From the NCBI RefSeq assembly GCF_004785645.1, contig NZ_SRPE01000001.1, positions 1 through 64,000 of the forward strand: a stretch of DNA of 64,000 nucleotides, in the 5' to 3' direction. Shown piece after piece: positions 1 to 6,988 of the stretch. The stretch's first letter is position 1. Every line of letters starts with the position of its first letter. Both the position numbers and the translations under genes were made by a program. The notes under the pieces are model-generated. The model did not search any database. It was not told the origin of the DNA and was given only the letters and a program-made list of their open reading frames with translations. Source of the DNA: Empedobacter tilapiae (GTDB taxonomy: Bacteria; Bacteroidota; Bacteroidia; Flavobacteriales; Weeksellaceae).

Positions 1-207
1 GTAATTCCGTAGGAAGAATTCCAAAATGCAACGCCATTGCCGCCACATGCCGAGAATAATTCTCGAAAGTACGCTGGCTTCTGCCTAAAATGGAAATATT
101 TCGCTGAAAACGTTGCAGAAGTTCAGAAAAACCCGTAATTTCACTACAAGCGCGATTAATGTATTTGTTCGCTCTTAATTCCTCCGGAGATTTTTTTTAG
201 TTACCAT
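1..207 (-). pseudogene. Tyrosine recombinase/integrase N-terminus, partial and frameshifted
   Basis: The minus strand encodes a typical N-terminal SAM-like DNA-binding domain of Bacteroidota site-specific integrases, with segments such as QRTFENYSRHV and ALHFGILPTEL, and runs off the left edge. The likely start is the ATG at 207-205, read M-V-T-K-K, but the eight-A tract at 198-191 puts the rest out of frame and that frame stops about ten codons on. One extra A would restore a continuous reading frame. The call is therefore a frameshifted 5' end; a homopolymer sequencing error or slippage is equally possible. The catalytic C-terminal domain lies outside the window. Such recombinases in this phylum often accompany insertion elements; that is family knowledge, not seen here. 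Confidence 0.6.
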
Positions 208-479
208 AGTATCAATTGTTTAATATTAATATACTAAGGTACGAAATCATCGCAGCGAAAGCTACCGGAGGTTTAGTTCAACATCAGCTTGGCAAAATGG
301 TGGATTAAGTGTAAAATTCAACATTTCTATTTCTTATCCGCCGAATGTGTTCCACATTCAGCTTATTTTTAATAATTTAGCCGATGTGTTTCCCGTTAGC
401 TGTAATACTAGAAAAACTGTATCCGAATTACTTGAAGTAACAAAATTAGATTGTAAATTGTCATTATAATAAAAAATAT
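208..479. other. Intergenic region with short hairpin
   Basis: No convincing gene is seen. A perfect 7-bp stem with a 3-nt loop (GAATGTG-TTC-CACATTC) lies at 343-359. The stretch separates the recombinase remnant from the plus-strand genes and may be an end of a mobile element, but no terminal repeat could be paired by eye. Confidence 0.3.
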
Positions 480-1706
480 ATGAAAATATTATTTCACGTT
501 TTAGTATCTTCAATTCTACTTGTATCATGTGGTTCTTCAAAACAATTAAATGAAAATAAGAACTCACTAACAAAAGAGATTAACAAAATCTATCAAGAAA
601 ATGTTTTTAATGGATTTGCGGTTTCTATAGTGGACGAAAAAGGAACTTTGTATCAGCAAGGTTACGGTTTTGCTGATATTTCTACCAAGAAAGAATATAC
701 TAACAATACAATTCAAAACATAGCTTCAGTCTCTAAAACATTAGTAGGAGTAGCTTTGCAAAAAGCCCAAGAGCTTGGGAAAATTAATTTGGATGATCCC
801 ATTGAAAAGTACTTAGATTTTAATGTGTCAAACCCAAATTTCCCAAACGAAAAAATCACTATCCGACAGTTATCAAATCATACTTCCTCAATTGTTGATA
901 ACGAATTTTACTTGAGTAAAAATTACTATCTAAAATCCAACCAAGATTTAACTAATGTTAAACTTAATTTTGACGAAGAACAAGTGTTCAATCCCTCTGA
1001 TATGAAAATTTCTTTACAGAAATTCTTGAAAAACACACTAGAAAAAAATGGAAAATGGAACAAAGATAGTTTTTCTAAAAATGCACCCGGAACTATTTAT
1101 GAATATTCAAACATTGGAACAACTTTGGCAGCATATATTGTTGAAAAAGCTACCGGCGAAACTTTTCAAAATTTCACAAAAAAAAATATTTTGCAACCTT
1201 TAAAAATGGACCAATCTGGTTGGACCTTCCAAGATGTTGATTTTTCTAAATTCTCAAAATTATACGAAAGCCCAACAACTTTGCTTCCTTTTTATGAAAT
1301 GGTTACTTATCCTGATGGTGGCTTCATTACTTCTGTAAATGATTTAAGTAAGTTTTTATCAGAATTAATTAAAGGATACAACGGAAATGGAAAAATTCTC
1401 TCAAAAGAATCCTACAAAGAGTATTTTCATCCGCAACTTTCTGCCACAAATTTCATTGAAAGGAATACACAAAATCCCTATAATGAATCTTATAATGTCG
1501 GAAATTTTATTGGTTATGGTTATACAGGATTTATAGGACACACAGGCGGAGATCCAGGTGTTTTAAGTATGATGTTTTTTGATCCTAAAACTAATATTGG
1601 TAGAATTATGATTTTGAATACAAATTTTTCAAATAAAAAAGGAAATGATGCATTTTACGGAATATGGAATATATTGGAAAAATATCAAGATAAACTGATA
1701 AAATGA
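480..1706 (+). CDS. Serine hydrolase lipoprotein, beta-lactamase/DD-peptidase family (class C fold)
   Basis: The 408-residue product has a lipoprotein signal peptide with lipobox LVSC (Cys17), so it is probably membrane-anchored outside the inner membrane. All three signatures of the beta-lactamase/penicillin-binding family (class C/esterase branch) are present in order: SVSK at 83-86 (nucleophile Ser83), YSN at 209-211 and HTGG at 354-357 in place of KTG. The HTGG form is common in D-aminopeptidase/esterase-like serine hydrolases, so a resistance role should not be assumed. It is the first of three plus-strand accessory genes and is followed by repeat copy 1 with a terminator. Substrate unknown. 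Confidence 0.9.
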   Translation: MKILFHVLVSSILLVSCGSSKQLNENKNSLTKEINKIYQENVFNGFAVSIVDEKGTLYQQGYGFADISTKKEYTNNTIQNIASVSKTLVGVALQKAQELGKINLDDPIEKYLDFNVSNPNFPNEKITIRQLSNHTSSIVDNEFYLSKNYYLKSNQDLTNVKLNFDEEQVFNPSDMKISLQKFLKNTLEKNGKWNKDSFSKNAPGTIYEYSNIGTTLAAYIVEKATGETFQNFTKKNILQPLKMDQSGWTFQDVDFSKFSKLYESPTTLLPFYEMVTYPDGGFITSVNDLSKFLSELIKGYNGNGKILSKESYKEYFHPQLSATNFIERNTQNPYNESYNVGNFIGYGYTGFIGHTGGDPGVLSMMFFDPKTNIGRIMILNTNFSNKKGNDAFYGIWNILEKYQDKLIK

Positions 1707-1716
1707 TTCGTACATT

Positions 1717-1826
1717 GGTAACTGTTGCGTAACTCCAATTTTAGGTGCAAAAACAAAAAATAGTATAAATAACAACCTCTTTAAAAGTGATTTTAGAGAG
1801 GTTTTTAGTTTTGCGGGAAACCGTAA
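1717..1826 (+). repeat. Post-gene repeat, copy 1
   Basis: About 110 bp, starting GGTAACTGTTGC and ending GCGGGAAACCGTAA, reappear after the next gene at 2409-2519 with only scattered differences. Inside is the hairpin at 1774-1806. The repeat follows the stop codon of the preceding gene by about 10 bases. Confidence 0.85.
1774..1806 (+). terminator. Rho-independent terminator after serine hydrolase
   Basis: AACCTCTTTAAAA pairs with TTTTAGAGAGGTT (one G-U) around a short loop, followed by a T run. Confidence 0.85.
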
Positions 1827-1990
1827 GTTTATAAAAAATGTAATTAGGATATTTTAGATTAACTATACAATAGAGTATTTTTATAAAGGTTTTGTATAAT
1901 AGAATAATGTTAGTAGAAAGTTTATATATTTAAAACTTTAACTGTACTTATAAAGTCCTTCCAATATCAAAAATTACTTCAGCATAGAAT

Positions 1991-2392
1991 ATGAATACAT
2001 ACGATTACTTAAAGACTCTTGATTTAAATGATATTTATTCTCAAGATGATAATACACAAATATTAAATGAACTGATTTCTATTTCTGAAATTTTGAAACA
2101 GTATTTACTACTTGACTTTGAAAGATTAACAATCGAACCGAAAACGATAGAAATTTTAGGCGTAGAATATGATAATCCAGATTACAGACAATCTGCTACT
2201 GGAATTATATATAAAATTTATTTTTTTAATGAAGAAAACTTTAAAATTAATATTGAGGTTCTAGTTGACTTTCATAAAATTTTAATTAATACTAAAGGAA
2301 AAGCAAAAAGCATAGAATTGCATGATTTTGATTCAAAAATATTATCTAAACACAATTGCGAATTTAAAACTGATTTAAGAGAAATACTATAA
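1991..2392 (+). CDS. Hypothetical protein, 133 residues
   Basis: No family is recognised. The product is acidic and soluble-looking, with no signal peptide or membrane segment. It has a helical N-terminal third (about residues 20-45) and a strand-rich remainder, a size and composition often seen in small immunity-like or cassette-borne proteins; that comparison is inference only. The ATG at 1991 is the first in frame. The gene has its own terminator within repeat copy 2, and a 284-bp spacer without genes separates it from the upstream gene. Base composition is similar to the neighbouring accessory genes. Confidence 0.65.
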   Translation: MNTYDYLKTLDLNDIYSQDDNTQILNELISISEILKQYLLLDFERLTIEPKTIEILGVEYDNPDYRQSATGIIYKIYFFNEENFKINIEVLVDFHKILINTKGKAKSIELHDFDSKILSKHNCEFKTDLREIL

Positions 2393-2408
2393 ACCTTATG
2401 CTAACAAA

Positions 2409-2519
2409 GGTAACTGTTACACAACTCCAATTTTAGGTACAAGAACACAAAATAGTATAAATAATAACCTCTTTAAAAGCAATTTTAAGGAGGTTTTTTG
2501 TTTTTGCGGGAAACCGTAA
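2409..2519 (+). repeat. Post-gene repeat, copy 2
   Basis: This is the second copy of the roughly 110-bp repeat also found at 1717-1826. It begins GGTAACTGTTAC and ends GGGAAACCGTAA. It again lies directly after a gene stop and contains a terminator at 2466-2499. Confidence 0.85.
2466..2499 (+). terminator. Rho-independent terminator in repeat copy 2
   Basis: AACCTC-TTTAAAA pairs with TTTTAA-GGAGGTT around GCAA, then a six-T run. Confidence 0.85.
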
Positions 2520-2650
2520 TTTATTGTGAGATAGTTATTGTATGTTTGAGTGTAATTTAACGAAATACAGATATAGGTATTTTTTTTACGAAACGTAACT
2601 ATATTAGTTTCGTAAAAAAACAATGTTATCTGTAATCATTTAACAACTGT

Positions 2651-4411
2651 ATGTATTATAAAGAATTGAGTAATTGGGATGAAAAACCTGAATTAAATAA
2701 TCTACTATTTTTCGCATCACGAATAAAGGAACTTACATTTGATTATACATTAGATAGTTTTAAATATCCGATGATGAATGCTTGTACAATTTGTTATGAA
2801 GGAATTGAATTAATTGAAGAGATTGAACAAAACAATTTTAATGAAAAATCAATAATTCCAATCCTTGAAGAATTATTATTTAAATTTCAAGAAGATTTTA
2901 TTTCAAAAAAAATAATTGGCGAAAATTTAGAATATTACATTAATTTCGGTGACTATTCTAACTTAAAAGAAATAAAAGTAAAACTTCAATTATTAGCTCA
3001 AAAACTTAATCCTCTTAAATATAACGAAATAGTAATTTCAGAAATAAACGATATAGTTTTAAATTCAAAAAATGAAAATTCTAAATTATACAAACTTTCA
3101 TCTTTGTTCGTAACCAACTTGGTAAACATTGGTTATTCTCAAAGTTATATTTATAAAAACGTTAACACAATTTTTTTTTCGAGACATAGAATAGAAAATT
3201 TTGAACCTTTAAAAGAATTTTTTAAAAATTTAGAGTATGATATTCAAAATTATCAAGTCATTTTCAAATGCTCGAAAATTTTAGAAGAAGTTAAAAGTAC
3301 ATCGGGTACTTTTAAATCAGAATTAGTATTTACTATTCCTGCTGAACTTGAGAAATTTGATAAAAACTTATTCTTTTCCTCAAAAAAAGAAAACCAAATA
3401 TTTTTTATAGCAAAAAATATTGAAGCTCTAGATCCAGTCTCTGCAAAGGAAATTGCAGAAAAAAGAATTAATAAAATTTCCAATTTATTTTGTTTTTATC
3501 ATCATAAAGAAAATCCTATTTGGGAAGATAATACTCTTGTAATTAACACAAAATCTGAATATTCATTTCTAATAAAAGAGAAAATTTCAGCAATGTCTAA
3601 GGGTAGAGATTTAAAACCAAAAAAAGCTGCTAGTAAACTTAATAGGTTAATTAACAATATTAGATTAGAAGATAATTCATTTTCAAAATATAACAGAGCT
3701 ATAGATTTACACGGATTGTCTTTACAAAGTAAAAACATTGAAAATCAATTATTGCAAAATTGGATAGCATTTGAAACATTATTAGTTGGTTATTCAAAAG
3801 AATCAAAAATAGAACAAGTGCTTAAGCATTTAATTAATTTTCTTACTTATAAATATGTTGAAAATATTATCGAGGAAATTGCTAGGGATTTAAAGAAATT
3901 TAAATTTATGCTGTTTTTACGCCAAATTGAAAATGTCCCTTTTGGAAATACTTTCGCAGAAAAGCTTACTGCATTAATAATTCTTGATGAGCTTAAGACT
4001 GAACGACACAAATTATATAGTAATTTAGAGAGACACCCATTATTAAAATACCGAATTTTTGAATATCATAAAAAATTTTCAAAAGTCAAATCAGTAGAAG
4101 ATCTAATACTAAGACATAAAAAATTAGTAGAATGGCAAATTAAAAGAATGTATAGGTCAAGAAATTTGATTGTTCACGCAGGAGTTGTTCCTTCATATAC
4201 TGAAATACTAGTTGAACATTCTCACAATTTTTTAGATAAATTATTAAATACAATCAACAACTTTTCTATTGAGAATTTAAGTATTATTTCCATTGAGCAA
4301 GTAATTAAGGAAGTTGAAATATTACAAAATCATCAGTATAAAATTCTTTCTGCAAACAGAGACAAAACTGTTGACAAATTAATATATGAAAAAGTATTAC
4401 TATTCAAATAA
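2651..4411 (+). CDS. Large HEPN-like (Apea-type) protein
   Basis: The 586-residue soluble protein has no signal peptide or membrane segment. Near residues 501-510 it carries R-N-L-I-V-H-A-G, matching the R-x4-H motif of HEPN domains, in an Apea-like context (basic helix, then RNxxVHAG). HEPN domains of this type occur in RNases of toxin and phage-defence systems, so a nuclease-type defence role is plausible but inferred. The first 480 residues are not recognised; they are helix-rich and lysine-rich. The gene lies among accessory genes with repeat-borne terminators and no obvious antitoxin partner next to it. It could instead be a non-defence HEPN protein. Confidence 0.7.
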   Translation: MYYKELSNWDEKPELNNLLFFASRIKELTFDYTLDSFKYPMMNACTICYEGIELIEEIEQNNFNEKSIIPILEELLFKFQEDFISKKIIGENLEYYINFGDYSNLKEIKVKLQLLAQKLNPLKYNEIVISEINDIVLNSKNENSKLYKLSSLFVTNLVNIGYSQSYIYKNVNTIFFSRHRIENFEPLKEFFKNLEYDIQNYQVIFKCSKILEEVKSTSGTFKSELVFTIPAELEKFDKNLFFSSKKENQIFFIAKNIEALDPVSAKEIAEKRINKISNLFCFYHHKENPIWEDNTLVINTKSEYSFLIKEKISAMSKGRDLKPKKAASKLNRLINNIRLEDNSFSKYNRAIDLHGLSLQSKNIENQLLQNWIAFETLLVGYSKESKIEQVLKHLINFLTYKYVENIIEEIARDLKKFKFMLFLRQIENVPFGNTFAEKLTALIILDELKTERHKLYSNLERHPLLKYRIFEYHKKFSKVKSVEDLILRHKKLVEWQIKRMYRSRNLIVHAGVVPSYTEILVEHSHNFLDKLLNTINNFSIENLSIISIEQVIKEVEILQNHQYKILSANRDKTVDKLIYEKVLLFK

Positions 4412-4436
4412 TAACTACAGCTAATAACTAAGCTTT

Positions 4437-4532
4437 CGTCTTGCCCGGAGGGCATGAGAAGTATTGCAATAATATTGCAAGACAAAAAGAATAAATATAC
4501 AACTTCGCTAAATGTTTTTAGCGAGGTTTTTT
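4437..4532 (+). repeat. Diverged third post-gene element with inverted repeats and terminator
   Basis: After the HEPN-like gene lie a small GCCC-GGA-GGGC hairpin, a 17-bp palindrome built on TTGCAATA/TATTGCAA, and a terminator at 4501-4532 (AACTTCGCTAAA pairing with TTTAGCGAGGTT, then T6). The end, GAGGTTTTTTGTTTTT, matches repeat copy 2, so this looks like a diverged third member of the series. Confidence 0.55.
4501..4532 (+). terminator. Rho-independent terminator after HEPN-like gene
   Basis: The 12-bp stem AACTTCGCTAAA/TTTAGCGAGGTT has a short loop and is followed by six T. Confidence 0.8.
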
Positions 4533-4611
4533 GTTTTTACACAACAAGGTATACTTTTTATTTTGTCGTCTATTTTTTTGAAGGACAAAATAGTCTATTT
4601 CTTCGGGGTTT

Positions 4612-4700
4612 GTTCGAGTGTCCTTCGACAATGGTTCGAGAAAAAGTATGTTTTGTCGAACAACAGTCGAACAACGGTCGAAGGATTGTCGAAGAAGATA
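4612..4700. repeat. Cluster of TTCGA/TCGAA repeats
   Basis: At least seven TTCGA or TCGAA cores occur in about 85 bp. The left half carries TTCGA and the right half GTCGAA, including the 9-bp inverted pair TTCGACAAT and ATTGTCGAA. It lies between the plus-strand accessory genes and the end of the RHS cassette array. Short reading frames across this segment look spurious. Function unknown. Confidence 0.6.
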
Positions 4701-4764
4701 AGTAAAAACACAGTTTTATTTAGATGTTATTTTTTTGCGTTAAACGATATAATTTGATGTTATT

Positions 4765-4857
4765 TTATAAAATAACAAAAGGCAAACCATAGTTCGCCTT
4801 TTATGTTATTGTGAATTATACGTTGTGTAGTGACAACACATCTGGTACAGTACCCTA
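4765..4857 (-). repeat. RHS-cassette 3' block (R1)
   Basis: First of four copies of the block that follows each immunity gene (others at 6475, 8021 and 9983). Shared parts are TTATAAAATAACAAAAGGC, a hairpin (AAAAGGCAAAC / GTTCGCCTTTT, 4777-4802), a ...GTTATTGTGAATTATACG... middle and a GGTACAGTACC-like end touching the immunity stop codon. The hairpin would end minus-strand transcription. Confidence 0.85.
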
Positions 4858-5301
4858 CTAAGAATAATATTCAAATTCTATATATTTAACCTCTTGTTCT
4901 TCATAAAAATCTAATAGTATTTTCTCTTTTAAATTTTTGCTTATAATGCTTATAATACCAGAAGGTTCATCAGTAAAATTAAAATTAAAATTAAAATTAA
5001 TAATTGAATCCATTTCAATAGCACCGCAATCTTCAGATAAAGGAATAAATAAATATACAGTATCTTTAGACTTAAATTGTTTAAGTATAATATTTTTTAA
5101 ATCTGATTTATTATTAAATAATAATTTGATGGAAAAAGAATTATTTAATTTATTTTGATTATTATTTATTCTATCAGTTTCAACAATAGATATAATTTTC
5201 GGATTTTTAATTATTGTTATTTTATGTATAATTTTCAAGTATTCTTCTAAATATTGTCTACCAAAAAGCCTTCTTTTCTTTTGTTCTATTGTTTCTATCA
5301 T
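4858..5301 (-). CDS. Putative immunity protein of RHS cassette B
   Basis: The 147-residue product has no signal peptide or membrane segment. The start ATG overlaps the stop of the preceding toxin-tip gene by 4 bases (ATGA), the usual arrangement of a toxin-immunity pair, and the stop abuts block R1. An immunity role rests on position only; no family is recognised. A hexamer AAAATT repeated four times (4975-4998) encodes an N-F-N-F-N-F stretch near residue 105, a site where copy number could change without a frameshift. A soluble cytoplasmic protein fits a partner toxin acting on nucleic acid. Confidence 0.65.
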   Translation of the reverse strand: MIETIEQKKRRLFGRQYLEEYLKIIHKITIIKNPKIISIVETDRINNNQNKLNNSFSIKLLFNNKSDLKNIILKQFKSKDTVYLFIPLSEDCGAIEMDSIINFNFNFNFTDEPSGIISIISKNLKEKILLDFYEEQEVKYIEFEYYS

Positions 5302-6209
5302 TTCTTGTAGTAATCAACTTTTGATTTTTTATTTATCAGTTTAGGTCTATTATAATTATTCATTCTTATATTATCATTGACTGTTTTTACTGTTCCTGCT
5401 TCCCAATGAGGTTGCTCTTTATGACTCCTGTCCATTGTTTGTTGTTGTACTGATTTTATTTCTTTTCCTCCTCCTTTTTTTGGAACTTCATAAGTATATT
5501 CTCTTCCTGATGAATTCTTGGATTGAGATTTAGGCTGTTGACTAGTAGGAATACCTTCTCGTCTCATAGTTTCTCTTCTAGCTTCTCTTGAAGTATTTGC
5601 AGTATTACTTTTCTTATTTGAATTATTATTACTGCCACCATATTTATTCGTTACCCCTGCAACTGTAGTAACAGTAGTTGAAGCGTTTCCTCCTCTTCCT
5701 GTAGCCGCAACAAACATCATATCTCTTTGGAAATCTTTAGCTGTTTGCACTTTTTGAGCATCTCCTGAGTTACCTGTAGGAGCAATAGCTACGCCTCCTC
5801 CAAATAATAAAAAGATACCAATACAAACAGGACATTTTCCATCAGGATCGTCATAAATTACAGGATTATTGTAACCATAAGAATAGGGATTAAGATTGTT
5901 TGGATTAAAAACACCATTACCGACTTCTGATTTGTTAGCAAAAGCTTCTAACATATCTATTTCGTCATCATCTTCATCTTCTTGGTCAAAGTCAATAGAT
6001 GTTCGAAGGTCATTAAAAAGAGGGTCTGGAGTTAACCATCGACCTATTGAAGCATCATAATTTCTCCAACCATAGTCATGCCAACCAAGTCCTAATTCGT
6101 CTTGCAGTTCTTTACCGTTGTATTTGTACTTATAGTTCGCATTCGCAAGATTGGTATTGTTGTATCCACTATGTTTTAACCCAAATGGATAATAGTTGTT
6201 CTCTTCCAA
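5298..6209 (-). CDS. Orphan RHS C-terminal module B, putative nuclease toxin tip
   Basis: The first 60 residues copy the end of the RHS core of the full-length gene (EENNYYPFGLKHSGYNN, then NYKYKYNGKELQDELGLGW, RNYDASIGRW and TPDPL), then diverge after NNPVIYDDPDG into a unique tip. There is no signal peptide; the only start here is TTG, and core homology continues upstream to 6254, so this is a promoterless fragment. The last 100 residues carry GIPTSQQP, KEIKSVQQQTMDRSH and PHWEAG, motifs I associate with putative HNH/endonuclease VII-fold polymorphic toxins (moderate confidence). A hydrophobic, Gly-rich stretch lies near residues 130-145. Partner: the immunity gene at 4858. Confidence 0.75.
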   Translation of the reverse strand: MEENNYYPFGLKHSGYNNTNLANANYKYKYNGKELQDELGLGWHDYGWRNYDASIGRWLTPDPLFNDLRTSIDFDQEDEDDDEIDMLEAFANKSEVGNGVFNPNNLNPYSYGYNNPVIYDDPDGKCPVCIGIFLLFGGGVAIAPTGNSGDAQKVQTAKDFQRDMMFVAATGRGGNASTTVTTVAGVTNKYGGSNNNSNKKSNTANTSREARRETMRREGIPTSQQPKSQSKNSSGREYTYEVPKKGGGKEIKSVQQQTMDRSHKEQPHWEAGTVKTVNDNIRMNNYNRPKLINKKSKVDYYKK

Positions 6210-6254
6210 TACTTTTAGTGTTCCGTCTGTATTCTTTTGGTAACTAAGACGTAC

Positions 6255-6314
6255 ACTCGCTTCGCTCGGGTCATTTCATGAAAAACTTTATCAAAGCTTT
6301 TCACTCATGAATCA
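6255..6314. repeat. Short stem-loop insertion, type A, copy 1
   Basis: About 60 bp replace seven bases of core between the codons for DH and VRLSYQ. It has a GC-rich head (CTCGCTTCGCTCGGG), then an imperfect AT hairpin GAAAAACTTT-ATC-AAAGCTTTTC. The same element is at 9735-9794; the uninterrupted core is at 11440-11452. Confidence 0.75.
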
Positions 6315-6354
6315 AAATGATCGGTGTAATTGTACACATAATTAATCTTACCTC

Positions 6355-6418
6355 CTACGAGACAATCTGGCTCGTTCGCTAAAAATGTTTACAAAACATT
6401 TTTTTAACGCTCCGCCCT
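6355..6418. repeat. Short stem-loop insertion, type B, copy 1
   Basis: The insert lies between core bases that are adjacent in the full-length gene near 11680-11690. It holds GGCTCGTTCGC, the hairpin AAAAATGTTT/AAACATTTTT and AACGCTCCGC. Copy 2 is at 9835-9898. Edges are approximate. Confidence 0.65.
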
Positions 6419-6474
6419 CAAAGAACTTCTGTAGGTAAATTTAAAAAAAATTATACGTTAAAAACATAGCAACT

Positions 6475-6559
6475 TCATAAAATAACAAAAGGCAAACAAA
6501 CGTTTACCTTTTGTATTATTAGAATGAATACGTTGTGTAATAACAATACATTTGGAACA
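6475..6559 (-). repeat. RHS-cassette 3' block (R2)
   Basis: Second copy of the block following each immunity gene. The hairpin AAAAGGCAAAC/GTTTACCTTTT (one mismatch, 6487-6512) is the terminator. The end TTGGAACACTACC touches the stop codon of the next gene. Confidence 0.85.
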
Positions 6560-6988
6560 CTACCACCCTCTAATTTTACTTATTACCAATAACATTAATA
6601 ACAAAATGAATGGAATAGATGACTCAACATATATAGAATTATCTATAATACCTTTGAATAAGTAGTAATTTTTACCCCATACTATTATCATTATACAAGA
6701 TATAATAATTGTATATATGTTCTTTTTAAAAAAGACAGATGATAAAAGTAAAATTACACATAAAATAATTTCAAGATAAATTATAGAAAAATTATTAGGA
6801 TAATTTTTAAAATCTAAATTAGAGATATTAAAGTCTTGTAATAAGAGCGAATATAAAGATATTGGCTCTGAATAATTATAAGATATTTTTATAAATAAAT
6901 AAAAAAAGCATATAAATATAACTAGTAATACAGAGATTAAACTTTTAATATTTTTTCTTTTATTAAGAGCCTGAAGATCCTTTTTCAT
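6560..6988 (-). CDS. Putative membrane immunity protein of RHS cassette C
   Basis: About 142 residues from the ATG at 6988 (MKKDLQALNKRK); a longer reading begins at 7036 but would overlap the tip gene far more. About four hydrophobic segments are visible (for example SLISVLLVIFICFFYLFI, a second after IIYLEIILCVILLL, then IIISCIMIIVWG and IPFILLLMLLVI), so it is an integral membrane protein. It overlaps the end of the lipase-type tip by 26 bases and ends at block R2. A membrane immunity protein fits a toxin attacking membrane lipid. Role inferred from position; no family recognised. Confidence 0.65.
   Translation of the reverse strand: MKKDLQALNKRKNIKSLISVLLVIFICFFYLFIKISYNYSEPISLYSLLLQDFNISNLDFKNYPNNFSIIYLEIILCVILLLSSVFFKKNIYTIIISCIMIIVWGKNYYLFKGIIDNSIYVESSIPFILLLMLLVISKIRGW

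Larger units (their letters stand above)
6210..6474 (-). repeat. Decayed RHS core copy upstream of module B
   Basis: On the minus strand this reads as pieces of the RHS core of the full-length gene: NLPTEVL, then NYVYNYTDH, then VRLSYQK leading into module B. Two short stem-loop insertions (6255-6314 and about 6355-6418) and an internal deletion break the frame. It is about 95 percent identical by eye to the block at 9660-9915, so the two share an already interrupted ancestor. Confidence 0.75.

Noticed and set aside
358..573. Minus-strand 71-codon frame over the start of the serine hydrolase
   Set aside because: It runs antisense to a gene with clear motifs and has no recognisable features.
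480..1706. Acquired beta-lactam resistance gene
   Set aside because: The family motifs fit, but the KTG position reads HTGG and the protein is a lipoprotein typical of esterase or peptidase relatives; resistance is not supported.
1717..2519. Classic integron attC sites
   Set aside because: No RYYYAAC/GTRRRRY core pair with the expected attC fold could be recognised; only the cassette-like arrangement is reported.
4454..4757. Two overlapping plus-strand reading frames of about 80 codons
   Set aside because: They cross a terminator and the TTCGA repeat cluster, have no start signal and give low-complexity Phe/Tyr-rich products.
4937..5158. Plus-strand frame with KLKLKLKL repeat
   Set aside because: Shadow of the AAAATT hexamer in the immunity gene, which has the better context (overlap with the toxin tip).
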